DNA of 64,000 nucleotides. It comes from Flavobacterium sp. Root186 (GTDB lineage Bacteria > Bacteroidota > Bacteroidia > Flavobacteriales > Flavobacteriaceae). Shown here one piece after another: positions 33,368-41,414 of the stretch. Each line of letters begins with the position of its first letter. Position 1 is the stretch's first letter. Position numbers and translations under genes: made by a program. The notes below the pieces were generated by a model that saw nothing but the letters and a program-made list of their open reading frames with translations, was not told where the DNA came from and ran no database searches. The stretch covers positions 529,132 through 593,131 of the forward strand of contig NZ_LMHW01000013.1 in the NCBI RefSeq assembly GCF_001428525.1, read 5' to 3'.

Positions 33368-34015
33368 ATGATTTTTAATAAAGATACTGCCGAAAAAACA
33401 GCCGAATTGCTTTTGCAAATAAATGCAATTAAATTGAATCCCGAAAATCCTTTTACATGGGCTTCTGGTTGGAAATCTCCTATTTATTGTGATAATAGGT
33501 TAATTCTTTCATTTCCGAGCATCAGAAACTATGTTCGTGATGAGTTTGCCAAGAACATCGAAAAACAATTTGGAAAACCTGATGTGATTGCCGGAGTGGC
33601 CACTGGAGCCATTGGAATTGGAATTTTAGTTGCCGAAAGCCTTGGACTTCCGTTTGTATATGTTCGTCCTGAACCTAAAAAACACGGCAGACAAAACCAG
33701 GTTGAAGGTTTTTTTCAAAAAGGTCAAAATGTTGTAGTTGTTGAAGATTTAATCAGCACAGGAAACAGCAGTTTGCTTGCTGTAGAGGCTTTACGTAACG
33801 AAGGTGCTAATATTAAAGGAATGGCAGCTATTTTTACCTACGGTTTTAATGTTGCCGAAGATAATTTCAAAAGTGCTAATGTTGATTTATTCACATTAAG
33901 CAATTACGAAAATCTTTTAGATTTAGCAGTTCAAAAACAATATATAACAGAAGACCAGCAATCTACGTTACAAGAATGGAGCGTGAGCCCATCGACTTGG
34001 GGACAGGAAGAGTAA
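33368..34015 (+). CDS. pyrE: Orotate phosphoribosyltransferase
   Basis: The 215-residue protein (ATG 33368, MIFNKDTAEKTAELLLQINA) has the OPRT pattern: FTWASGWKSPIYCDNRLILS (substrate loop), VIAGVATGAIGIGILVAESLGLPFVYVRPEPKKHGRQNQVEG, and the PRPP-binding motif VVVVEDLISTGNSSLLAVEAL. It makes orotidine 5'-phosphate in pyrimidine synthesis. Upstream ATG 33335 adds MSFTKTLYICT and lies within the Nudix gene, so the shorter start is preferred. Confidence 0.97.
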   Translation: MIFNKDTAEKTAELLLQINAIKLNPENPFTWASGWKSPIYCDNRLILSFPSIRNYVRDEFAKNIEKQFGKPDVIAGVATGAIGIGILVAESLGLPFVYVRPEPKKHGRQNQVEGFFQKGQNVVVVEDLISTGNSSLLAVEALRNEGANIKGMAAIFTYGFNVAEDNFKSANVDLFTLSNYENLLDLAVQKQYITEDQQSTLQEWSVSPSTWGQEE

Positions 34016-34069
34016 TTTTAGATTTTAGATTTTAGATTTTAGATTTTAGATTTTAGATTTTAGATTTTA
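34015..34069. repeat. Heptanucleotide tandem repeat (GATTTTA)n
   Basis: Seven full copies of GATTTTA (34021-34069), preceded by a partial copy (34015-34020), lie right after the pyrE stop. The repeat begins next to the stop TAA and could vary in copy number by slippage. Confidence 0.95.
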
Positions 34070-34155
34070 AAAATCGCTTCGCTCTTTTTTGGAATTTGGA
34101 ATTTAAAAATTGGAATTTATTTTGATTGCTACATACAAATAAAAAAAAATATTAT

Positions 34156-34548
34156 ATGAACTTAGAAAGTCCAAAAGTTACTGTTCAGAAATCAGCTCAG
34201 GATTTATTCGACCAACTGACTGATGTTAAGAATTTTGAAAAACTAATGCCGGATAACATCGCTAAATTTGAAGTAATTGGCGAAGATGCTTTTATTTTTG
34301 GATTGAAAGGTATGCCGGAAATCAAATTAAAAATGAAAGATAAATCAGCGCCAAACAAAATTGTTCTAGGTGCTGCAAGTGATAAACTTCCGTTTACTTT
34401 AACTTCAAATATTGACTCTATTTCTGATTCAGAAAGTGCTGTTCAATTATTTTTTGAAGGCGAATTCAACGCTATGATGGCGATGATGGTTAAAGGACCA
34501 ATCAGTAAGTTTATTGAAACTTTAGCAAACAATATGAACAAACTTTAA
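34156..34548 (+). CDS. SRPBCC/polyketide-cyclase-like protein
   Basis: The ATG 34156 gives 131 residues: MNLESPKVTVQKSAQDLFDQLTDVKNFEKLMPDN, the strand-helix-helix opening of SRPBCC proteins. Strands such as AFIFGLKGMPEIKLKMKDKS and SAVQLFFEGEFNAMMAMMV follow, and a long C-terminal helix (GPISKFIETLANNMNKL) covers the cavity. Such proteins bind small hydrophobic molecules. It follows pyrE by 140 bp, a neighbourhood also seen in other Flavobacteria. No ligand can be inferred. Confidence 0.82.
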   Translation: MNLESPKVTVQKSAQDLFDQLTDVKNFEKLMPDNIAKFEVIGEDAFIFGLKGMPEIKLKMKDKSAPNKIVLGAASDKLPFTLTSNIDSISDSESAVQLFFEGEFNAMMAMMVKGPISKFIETLANNMNKL

Positions 34549-34581
34549 TAATGGTAAATTATTAATTGTGAATTATAAATG

Positions 34582-34608
34582 AAAGCCTGATCTGATAGAT
34601 TGGGCTTT
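34582..34608 (+). terminator. Terminator downstream of the SRPBCC gene
   Basis: AAAGCCTGATCT pairs imperfectly with AGATTGGGCTTT around a short loop and is followed by seven or more T (TTTTTTTT). Confidence 0.65.
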
Positions 34609-34729
34609 TTTTTTGCCACAGATTAAAAAGATTAAAATGATTTTTTTCTCTAGCAGATCTTGCAGATTCCGCAGATTTATTTTAAACAAAAAACCTTTAG
34701 ACCTTTGCCTCTCTGCACCTTTAAACCTC

Positions 34730-35458
34730 CTAATAAAGCATCTGAATCTCTTTTATCTCAAATTCTGAAACAGAATCATCTTCCAATAAAACCTGCAATT
34801 TTCCAATAGGAGAAACGCCTTGGATAATTCCCATAAAATTTTTATCCTGAAGATTTTTAAAAGGCATTGGAACTCCTTTTTTGAACAGCGAATTAAAATA
34901 ATCTATCCAAAAAAGAGATGATGAGGTAATCCATAATTCAATTTTCTCTTGTATTTTTTCAGTAATTAAAATTGCCAGATTCTCTTTGTCAAAAGTTTTT
35001 CCGAAGATGACTGCCAAAGAAGAACCACGAGGCAGATCTTCATAATTGGTTTGATTGACATTTATTCCGATTCCGACAACTGACACGATCCTGCCATCGC
35101 TTTTTAGAGTATTTTCTATCAAAATGCCACCAATTTTTTTATTGTATGACATTATGTCGTTTGGCCATTTTATACATAAATCAGGAATATTTAACGATTT
35201 CAACGTATCTAAAACAGCTAAGGAAACTACAATACTCAAATTGAAAACCTGCTCATTATCAAACAGAAAATCTTTCACCAAGACGCTCATAATTAAGTTT
35301 TTACCCGTCTCAGAGCTCCACTTTGCCCCCATTTGCCCCTTGCCTTTTGTCTGATTTTCAGCCGTTACCACCGTAAAATTCTCCAGTTCATCCTGACTTG
35401 ACAATGATTTTAAGAAATCATTTGTGGAATCTATGGCATCGAGTTTGATTAGTTTCAT
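34730..35458 (-). CDS. birA: Biotin--[acetyl-CoA-carboxylase] ligase
   Basis: The 242-residue protein is a class I BirA without the N-terminal HTH: it starts directly at the catalytic domain (MKLIKLDAIDSTNDFLKSL). Ligase motifs are VTAENQTKGKGQMGAKWSSE (the GRGRxGRxW equivalent with Lys substitutions), LCIKWPNDIMSYNKKIGGIL (KWPNDI) and SVVGIGINVNQ. It attaches biotin to acetyl-CoA carboxylase. Lacking an HTH, it is not a repressor. It is divergent from rsfS with 92 bp between them. Confidence 0.94.
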   Translation of the reverse strand: MKLIKLDAIDSTNDFLKSLSSQDELENFTVVTAENQTKGKGQMGAKWSSETGKNLIMSVLVKDFLFDNEQVFNLSIVVSLAVLDTLKSLNIPDLCIKWPNDIMSYNKKIGGILIENTLKSDGRIVSVVGIGINVNQTNYEDLPRGSSLAVIFGKTFDKENLAILITEKIQEKIELWITSSSLFWIDYFNSLFKKGVPMPFKNLQDKNFMGIIQGVSPIGKLQVLLEDDSVSEFEIKEIQMLY

Positions 35459-35521
35459 TAAATAATTTAAATATCTTAATTTAATATTTTGTTAAGGTTC
35501 AAAAATAATCACAAAATTTGG

Positions 35522-35530
35522 TAACTTTAC
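35522..35530 (+). promoter_or_regulatory. Possible -7 element for rsfS-ftsH
   Basis: TAACTTTAC is one base from the TAnnTTTG pattern, 20 bp before the rsfS ATG at 35551. No good -33 TTTG is at normal spacing (TTG occurs further away), so the call is tentative. Confidence 0.4.
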
Positions 35531-35550
35531 AAATTCATATAAAATAATTC

Positions 35551-35922
35551 ATGGCGAAAAAGACTATTAATAATGATGTTCTATTGGCGAACATAATCAA
35601 AGGGATTGAGGAAGTAAAAGGAAATGATATCGACATTCTTGACTTAAGAGATATAGACACAGCAGTTTGTGACTATTTTGTCATTTGCAACGGTAGCTCA
35701 AATACCCAAGTTAACGCCATTGTAAACTCAATTCAAAAAACAGTTTCAAAAGACTTAAAAGACAAACCCTGGCACGTAGAAGGAACCGATAATGCAGAAT
35801 GGGTTCTTATGGATTATGTGCATATCGTGGTACATGTTTTCCAAAAACACATTCGTGAATACTATAATATCGAAAGCCTTTGGGGTGACGCCAAAATAAC
35901 TACAATCGAAAACAAATACTAA
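35551..35922 (+). CDS. rsfS: Ribosome silencing factor RsfS
   Basis: The 123-residue protein matches RsfS (Iojap): IIKGIEEVKGNDIDILDLRDIDTAVCDYFVICNGSSNTQV, then WHVEGTDNAEWVLMDYVHIVVHVFQKHIREYYNIESLWGDA. It binds ribosomal protein uL14 and blocks subunit joining in starvation. It lies 17 bp upstream of ftsH and is likely co-transcribed with it, as in other Flavobacteriia. Confidence 0.95.
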   Translation: MAKKTINNDVLLANIIKGIEEVKGNDIDILDLRDIDTAVCDYFVICNGSSNTQVNAIVNSIQKTVSKDLKDKPWHVEGTDNAEWVLMDYVHIVVHVFQKHIREYYNIESLWGDAKITTIENKY

Positions 35923-35939
35923 AAGAAAAATTTTTCTAA

Positions 35940-37865
35940 ATGGCTAAAGATAATAATCCAAATCCGAGTAAATTTAAAATAAGTCCCTGGTTAATATATA
36001 CCGCAATACTTCTAGTTTTTTTATTTATAAGTTTTGCAACCGGTGGATCTAACTTAAGCGAACCTGCACAATTGACCTCTTCTAAATTCAATACTTTATT
36101 AGAAAAAGGCCAAATTGAAAAAGTTATCGTTTATAATAAAGCTGAAGCTGAAGTATACCTAACTGCTGCTGCTCTTAAAGACCCAGCTAATGAAAAGGTT
36201 TCTAAAGATATTTTTAAAAACCCTAACAAAGGGCCGCACTATACCTTAGAAATTGGTAACGATCAAATATTTCAAACAAAACTTGAAAAAGCAGTTGGCG
36301 AAGGCAAACTAAAAGATTTTAATTTCCTTCAAAAAAATAACTGGAGCGATATTTTAATCAGCTTACTTCCTATCATCATTATTATTGGTGTATGGATTTT
36401 CATTATGCGTAAAATGTCTGGCGGAGGCGCTGGCGGAGGTGGACAGATTTTCAATATTGGAAAATCTAAAGCTAAACTTTTTGATGAAAAAACAGATATC
36501 AAAACTACATTTAAAGATGTTGCAGGTTTAGAAGGTGCAAAAGAAGAAATACAAGAAATTGTAGAGTTCCTTAAAAACCCTGAAAAATATACTAATCTTG
36601 GAGGTAAAATTCCTAAAGGAGCTTTACTTGTAGGACCTCCGGGAACTGGTAAAACCTTATTAGCAAAAGCCGTTGCCGGTGAAGCACAAGTTCCGTTTTT
36701 CTCTTTATCAGGTTCTGATTTCGTTGAAATGTTTGTGGGAGTTGGTGCATCTCGTGTACGTGATTTGTTTAAGCAGGCCAAAGAAAAATCTCCGGCAATT
36801 ATCTTCATAGATGAGATTGATGCCGTAGGTAGAGCCCGTGGAAAAAGCAATATGTCTGGCGGAAACGACGAAAGAGAAAACACTTTAAACCAGTTATTGA
36901 CAGAAATGGATGGTTTTGGTACAAACTCTAACGTAATTGTTTTGGCTGCAACAAACAGAGCTGACGTTCTTGATAAAGCTTTAATGCGTGCAGGACGTTT
37001 TGACAGACAAATATTTGTTGACTTACCGGACATTCGCGAAAGAGCTGAAATTTTTAAAGTTCACTTAGCTCCTATCAAAAAAGTTGAAGGTCTTGATCTT
37101 GATTTCTTAGCAAAACAAACTCCGGGTTTCTCTGGTGCTGATATTGCAAACGTTTGTAACGAAGCTGCCTTAATTGCTGCCCGTAATAACAAAACTGCGG
37201 TTGACAGACAAGATTTCTTAGATGCTGTTGACAGAATTATTGGCGGTCTTGAAAAGAAAAATAAAATTATTACTCCAGAAGAGAAAAGAGCAATTGCAAT
37301 TCACGAAGCTGGTCACGCTACAGTAAGCTGGATGCTGGAACATGCTGCTCCGCTTATTAAAGTAACTATTGTTCCTCGCGGACAAAGTTTAGGTGCTGCA
37401 TGGTACTTACCAGAAGAGAGACAAATCGTAAGAACAGATCAAATGTTAGACGAAATGTGTGCTACCATGGGCGGAAGAGCTGCTGAAAAAGTAACTTTTG
37501 ACAGAATTTCAACCGGTGCATTAAGCGATTTAGAAAAAGTAACACGTCAGGCTCGTGCAATGGTAACGATTTATGGTTTGAATGATAAAATTGGAAATGT
37601 TACTTATTACGATTCATCTGGACAAAGTGAATACAACTTCTCAAAACCATATTCTGATGAAACAGCAAAAATTATTGATGCTGAAATTTCAGAATTAATT
37701 GAAGGTCAATACCAGAGAGCTATTGAAATACTTAAAGAAAATAAAGACAAGTTAAATCAGCTTGCTGATATATTAATTGAAAAAGAAGTTATTTTTAAAG
37801 ATGACTTAGAAGCAATTTTCGGAAAACGTACTTTTGACAAAAATTTAGAAGAAGTCGTTTCGTAA
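35940..37865 (+). CDS. ftsH: ATP-dependent zinc metalloprotease FtsH
   Basis: The 641-residue protein has two membrane helices (about 19-36 and 136-155), an AAA+ module with P-loop GPPGTGKTLLAKAVAGEA, Walker B IIFIDEIDAVGRARG, second region of homology NRADVLDKALMRAGRFDRQI, and the zinc motif HEAGH (in AIAIHEAGHATVSWML) of the M41 peptidase. A Gly-rich linker GGGAGGGGQIFNIG precedes the AAA domain. FtsH degrades membrane and regulatory proteins. It follows rsfS and ends in a strong terminator. Confidence 0.99.
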   Translation: MAKDNNPNPSKFKISPWLIYTAILLVFLFISFATGGSNLSEPAQLTSSKFNTLLEKGQIEKVIVYNKAEAEVYLTAAALKDPANEKVSKDIFKNPNKGPHYTLEIGNDQIFQTKLEKAVGEGKLKDFNFLQKNNWSDILISLLPIIIIIGVWIFIMRKMSGGGAGGGGQIFNIGKSKAKLFDEKTDIKTTFKDVAGLEGAKEEIQEIVEFLKNPEKYTNLGGKIPKGALLVGPPGTGKTLLAKAVAGEAQVPFFSLSGSDFVEMFVGVGASRVRDLFKQAKEKSPAIIFIDEIDAVGRARGKSNMSGGNDERENTLNQLLTEMDGFGTNSNVIVLAATNRADVLDKALMRAGRFDRQIFVDLPDIRERAEIFKVHLAPIKKVEGLDLDFLAKQTPGFSGADIANVCNEAALIAARNNKTAVDRQDFLDAVDRIIGGLEKKNKIITPEEKRAIAIHEAGHATVSWMLEHAAPLIKVTIVPRGQSLGAAWYLPEERQIVRTDQMLDEMCATMGGRAAEKVTFDRISTGALSDLEKVTRQARAMVTIYGLNDKIGNVTYYDSSGQSEYNFSKPYSDETAKIIDAEISELIEGQYQRAIEILKENKDKLNQLADILIEKEVIFKDDLEAIFGKRTFDKNLEEVVS

Positions 37866-37893
37866 ATTATTCATTAAATACACAATATTTTTT

Positions 37894-37935
37894 AAAATCT
37901 TAATTCAAAATACCCTTTTGAATTAAGATTTTTTT
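37894..37935 (+). terminator. ftsH terminator
   Basis: A perfect 17-bp stem (AAAATCTTAATTCAAAA at 37894-37910, its complement at 37916-37932) with a TACCC loop is followed by T residues. It is immediately followed by the -7 element of the next operon. Confidence 0.9.
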
Positions 37936-37942
37936 ATCTTTG
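37935..37942 (+). promoter_or_regulatory. -7 promoter element of the LUD-cdsA-psd-ACBP-SOD group
   Basis: TATCTTTG is an exact TAnnTTTG match, starting at the last T of the ftsH terminator and 39 bp before the LUD gene ATG at 37982. The -33 TTG inside the terminator stem (37918-37920) is only 14 bp away, shorter than usual. Confidence 0.55.
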
Positions 37943-37981
37943 AACGTTTTCAATTAACATGTAAAGTATTTCATATAAAAA

Positions 37982-38587
37982 ATGAATTTTTTCAAAAAAA
38001 TATTTGGTTCCGGCGAATCTGCTTCTGACGAAGAACACGAAAGTGAATACGCAGGAACTCCTGCCCCAAATAGTCATTTGTCTATAGACGAACAATTCAT
38101 ATTCAACTTTAAGAAAAATGGCGGAAAATTTTTGTATTGTGAAAACAGTCAGGAAGTGGCAGAACAATTCGAAAATATTTTAGAAGAAAATGACTGGTTT
38201 GAAAGTGAAGTATTATGTTATGAACCGGCTCTTTTTAATTTGCTGGATGAAAATAAATTATTCTATATTGCCCCAGCAAAACCAAAATTTCTATTAGCAA
38301 GCTGCGAAAATCTAATTGCAGATGAAGGTTCTATCCTTTTCTCTTCAAAGCAAATTAGACAAAACAAACCGAACGATTTACCAGCAAATATTGTAATTCT
38401 TGCAACAACAAGTCAAATTCTCCCAATGAAAAGTGATGGTTTAAGCGCCATTAAACGTAAATATGAAAGAGACATTCCGACTAATATCACCACAATAAAA
38501 TATTTCGAAAAAGCAAAAGAAGAAGATTTTACCCAATACGGAAGTGTTGCCAAAAATCTTTATTTATTGCTCTTAGAAGATCTTTAA
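37982..38587 (+). CDS. LUD-domain (LutC-like) protein
   Basis: The 201-residue protein has a 65-residue N-terminal segment (MNFFKKIFGSGESASDEEHE, acidic/Ser-rich), then an LUD domain: FLYCENSQEVAEQFENILEEND, KFLLASCENLIADEGSILFSSKQIR, VILATTSQILPMKSDGLSAIKRKYE and a C-terminal LYLLLLEDL helix. LUD proteins are associated with lactate oxidation via LutABC, but no lutA or lutB is here. The same LUD gene between ftsH and cdsA is usual in Flavobacteria, so a membrane-lipid or other role is possible. Confidence 0.85.
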   Translation: MNFFKKIFGSGESASDEEHESEYAGTPAPNSHLSIDEQFIFNFKKNGGKFLYCENSQEVAEQFENILEENDWFESEVLCYEPALFNLLDENKLFYIAPAKPKFLLASCENLIADEGSILFSSKQIRQNKPNDLPANIVILATTSQILPMKSDGLSAIKRKYERDIPTNITTIKYFEKAKEEDFTQYGSVAKNLYLLLLEDL

Positions 38588-38588
38588 G

Positions 38589-39479
38589 ATGAACGAAACG
38601 CTTAAAAGAACCATTTCTGGTGCTGTTTATATTGCTCTGTTGTTAGCTTCAATCTTGTTTTCTACCGAAAGCTTTATCATTCTCTTTGGTATTTTTCTAA
38701 TTATTACCATTTATGAATTTTCAAATATTGTAAACCTTAATAAAGTCTTTTCGATTTTATTCGGAACTTTACTGTATACAATCGTAATATTAATTAGCCA
38801 TTACAATAAACAAACGTCTGCTTATTTAAATAATACTTTTAAATCAAATCTCGATTTAGAAACCAATATCCAGCAATTAGATCTTGTTCTTCTGGCTATT
38901 ACACTGGTTGTATCTATTAAATGTATTATCTTTTTATTTTATGACTCTGTTCAAAAAGTAAGCACTTCTTCAAAATATTTATATCTTTTAGGATACATTG
39001 CATTACCCTTTATTTTTATCGTGAAAATTTCCTTTGGAACAAATGATTACAATCCAAAGATTATCATAGGTTTGTTTGTATTAATCTGGACAAATGACAC
39101 TTTTGCGTATTTGGTTGGAAAATCAATAGGAAAACATAAATTATTTGAACGTGTTTCTCCTAAAAAAACAATTGAAGGTTTTCTGGGCGGAATGGTTTTT
39201 GCGGCTTTTGCAGGGTTCTTAATTTCAAAATTATACATACAGCCTAATCCGGCTTTTAGCGGTAAATCGATCCTTATATGGACAATTATTGCTTTAATCG
39301 TGAGTATTTTTGGAACGATCGGTGATTTGATCGAATCGAAATTTAAAAGAATTGCCGGTATTAAAGACAGCGGTTCCATAATGCCAGGACACGGAGGCAT
39401 CTTAGATCGATTAGATAGTGTTATATTTGTAGCACCAATTATATTTTTATTTTATCAAATTTTATATTATGTTTCATAA
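38589..39479 (+). CDS. cdsA: Phosphatidate cytidylyltransferase
   Basis: The 296-residue membrane protein has about eight helices and the CdsA C-terminal signature spread over GTIGDLIESKFKRIAGIKDSG and SIMPGHGGILDRLDSVIFVAP, plus WTNDTFAYLVGKSIGKHKLF and RVSPKKTIEGFLGGMVFAAF. It makes CDP-diacylglycerol, the precursor of phosphatidylserine and phosphatidylglycerol. It starts 1 bp after the LUD stop and overlaps psd by 11 bp, indicating tight translational coupling with the next phospholipid step. Confidence 0.96.
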   Translation: MNETLKRTISGAVYIALLLASILFSTESFIILFGIFLIITIYEFSNIVNLNKVFSILFGTLLYTIVILISHYNKQTSAYLNNTFKSNLDLETNIQQLDLVLLAITLVVSIKCIIFLFYDSVQKVSTSSKYLYLLGYIALPFIFIVKISFGTNDYNPKIIIGLFVLIWTNDTFAYLVGKSIGKHKLFERVSPKKTIEGFLGGMVFAAFAGFLISKLYIQPNPAFSGKSILIWTIIALIVSIFGTIGDLIESKFKRIAGIKDSGSIMPGHGGILDRLDSVIFVAPIIFLFYQILYYVS

Positions 39480-40122
39480 AGAAGGAGCCCCATCTATTTT
39501 ATTAGGAACAGTTTTTACTGTTGCCGTACTTGTAATTGCTGATAGATTTATTGATATCAATTGGCTTAGAATGCTAGTTCAAATAGCAGCGTTATTGATT
39601 TTGATTATTATTTTACAATTTTTTAGAAATCCTAAAAGAATTGCTGTTAGAAACAGTGATCACATCCTTGCTCCTGTTGATGGAAAAGTTGTGGTTATTG
39701 AAGAAGTTTACGAAGGCGAATATTTTAAAGATAAACGTTTACAGGTTTCTATTTTTATGTCACCTATCAATGTTCACGTTACTCGCTATGCGATGGACGG
39801 AATTATAAAATTTAGTAAATACCACCCTGGAAAATTTTTGGTTGCATGGCATCCAAAAGCTAGCGAGGAAAATGAAAGAACAACTGTAGTAATCGAAAAT
39901 GATACTTTTGGTGCGATTCTTTACAGACAAATTGCTGGTGCTTTGGCACGTAGAATTGTAAACTACGCTCAGGAAGGAATGCAGGTTATTCAGGGAACTG
40001 ATGCCGGGTTTATTAAATTTGGATCGAGAGTAGATTTATTTTTACCTTTAGGTACACCAATCAATGTGGTTTTAGACCAAAAAGCAATTGGAGGAAAAAC
40101 TATTATTGCTACAAAAGCGTAA
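39469..40122 (+). CDS. psd: Phosphatidylserine decarboxylase, short (archaeal-type) form
   Basis: The 217-residue proenzyme has N-terminal membrane helices (LLGTVFTVAVLVIADRFI, LVQIAALLILIIILQFF), HILAPVDGKVVVIEEVY, FMSPINVHVTRYAMDG with conserved His, and the self-cleavage site FIKFGSRVDLF (Gly185-Ser186), where the Ser becomes the pyruvoyl cofactor. The site is F-G-S-R rather than L-G-S-T, as in the short PSD-A group. It converts phosphatidylserine to phosphatidylethanolamine. It overlaps cdsA by 11 bp. Confidence 0.95.
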   Translation: MFHKEGAPSILLGTVFTVAVLVIADRFIDINWLRMLVQIAALLILIIILQFFRNPKRIAVRNSDHILAPVDGKVVVIEEVYEGEYFKDKRLQVSIFMSPINVHVTRYAMDGIIKFSKYHPGKFLVAWHPKASEENERTTVVIENDTFGAILYRQIAGALARRIVNYAQEGMQVIQGTDAGFIKFGSRVDLFLPLGTPINVVLDQKAIGGKTIIATKA

Positions 40123-40392
40123 ATGGCAGAAAAAGATTTAGATACACGCTTCAATGAGGCTGTAGAAATTGCATTGAAAATGACTCAGGCCTCACTGCCG
40201 CAAGATGTGCAGTTAAGACTTTATGCATTTTACAAACAGGCTACTTTTGGAACCGCTGTTTACAATCAGTCTGAGAATTTTGATTTACGAAATGCTTTTA
40301 AAACAAATGCCTGGATGCAGATTAGTCATTTATCGATTGATGAAGCTAAGGAATGTTACATCGAAATCATTAATTCACTAACATCAAAATAA
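40123..40392 (+). CDS. Acyl-CoA-binding protein
   Basis: The 89-residue protein starts directly after the psd stop codon. It has the ACBP four-helix pattern: LDTRFNEAVEIALKMTQASLPQDVQLRLYAFYKQATFGTA (with the KQAT acyl-CoA contact segment) and AWMQISHLSIDEAKECYIEIINSLTS. ACBPs carry long-chain acyl-CoA to lipid enzymes. Bacterial copies are rare outside Bacteroidota and some Proteobacteria. The position after cdsA and psd suggests a link to phospholipid synthesis. Confidence 0.9.
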   Translation: MAEKDLDTRFNEAVEIALKMTQASLPQDVQLRLYAFYKQATFGTAVYNQSENFDLRNAFKTNAWMQISHLSIDEAKECYIEIINSLTSK

Positions 40393-40401
40393 ATTAATAT
40401 T

Positions 40402-41184
40402 ATGAAGAATAACATTGTTCGTTTCAGCATTTTAGCTTCATTTTTTCTATTATTTTCTTGTAATGATAACAATAAGCTTACCGAAGTTGTAGAAGTTCCG
40501 CTGCCAACTAAAGAAGAAAAAATAACGATTGGTTCTCCAAATGATGTAAAAGCAGATCCAGGTTCATTTGAACTTACAAAACTGCCTTTTGCTTATGACG
40601 GATTAAGTCCTGCGTTACGTTCTTTAACTTTAGAAACGCATTATTCTAAGCACTATTTATCGTATACAAACAATTTTAATAAAGAAATTGTTTCGACTGA
40701 GTATGAAAATATGCCAATTGAGGATATTTTAAAAAAGATGGATCTTAACAATGCAAAACTTCGTCAAAATGCTGGCGGATATTACAATCACACACTTTAT
40801 TTTAATATTTTAACTCCAAAAGAACAGACTCCAAAAGATACTCTTGCGGGTTCAATTAATAAAGAATTTGGATCTTTTAATAATCTTACAAATCAGTTTA
40901 AAGGTCAGGCTGAGAAACAATTTGGTTCTGGCTGGGTTTGGCTGGTTGTTGATAGATACGGAAAGTTACAAATTACTACTACAGAGGATCAGGATAATCC
41001 GTTAATGAAAAATGCATTAATTCCCGGAACGCCAATTTTAGGTATTGATTTATGGGAACATGCTTATTATCTGGATTACCAAAACAGAAAAGGAAGTTAT
41101 ATCGATGCTTTTTACGAACATATAAACTGGGAAAAAGTAAACGAATATTATGTCGAGGCCCTCAAAAAGGTCAAGAAAGTATAA
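40402..41184 (+). CDS. Exported lipoprotein superoxide dismutase (Mn/Fe type)
   Basis: The 260-residue protein has a lipoprotein signal (FLLFSCNDNNK) and then a Mn/Fe-SOD: FELTKLPFAYDGLSPALRS, first metal His in LETHYSKHYLSYTN, second in AGGYYNHTLYF, Asp and His in GIDLWEHAYYLDYQNRKGSY. The outer-sphere Gln lies in TEDQDNPLM and Gly precedes the NH motif, as in MnSOD; a cambialistic enzyme is possible. The lipid anchor places it in the periplasm or on the surface, where it would remove external superoxide. It ends in a strong terminator. Confidence 0.93.
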   Translation: MKNNIVRFSILASFFLLFSCNDNNKLTEVVEVPLPTKEEKITIGSPNDVKADPGSFELTKLPFAYDGLSPALRSLTLETHYSKHYLSYTNNFNKEIVSTEYENMPIEDILKKMDLNNAKLRQNAGGYYNHTLYFNILTPKEQTPKDTLAGSINKEFGSFNNLTNQFKGQAEKQFGSGWVWLVVDRYGKLQITTTEDQDNPLMKNALIPGTPILGIDLWEHAYYLDYQNRKGSYIDAFYEHINWEKVNEYYVEALKKVKKV

Positions 41185-41190
41185 AAACAC

Positions 41191-41215
41191 AAAAGCTGAT
41201 AGTATATCAGCTTTT
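41191..41215 (+). terminator. SOD terminator
   Basis: AAAAGCTGATA (41191-41201), a GTA loop and TATCAGCTTTT (41205-41215) form an 11-bp stem followed by five or more further T. Confidence 0.9.
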
Positions 41216-41338
41216 TTTTTTGCTTAATTTTAAATTTAAAGAAGTACACCTTATAATAAAAAGTAAAAAAATACGATAAAGCATATTCATCTGTCTATAT
41301 TTATATATCTTAAACACTGTGAAATCTCTTGCAGTATA

Positions 41339-41364
41339 ACTAAAAATGTGTAGACATTTTTAGT
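41339..41364. promoter_or_regulatory. Inverted repeat before the HTCS gene, possible operator
   Basis: A perfect 10-bp inverted repeat ACTAAAAATG / CATTTTTAGT with a TGTAGA spacer lies 50 bp before the HTCS start. It could be an operator or a leader hairpin; it has no T-tract. Confidence 0.45.
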
Positions 41365-41414
41365 CAAACAATATTTTAAGAATTATGTCCAGCCGACCTA
41401 TTAGAAAAAATAAC

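Noticed and set aside
34015..34069. Possible CRISPR-like array
   Set aside because: The unit is 7 bp with no spacers, so it is a simple tandem repeat.
36329..37033. Minus-strand ORF of 234 codons inside ftsH
   Set aside because: It is fully antisense to conserved AAA+ coding sequence and has no domain of its own.
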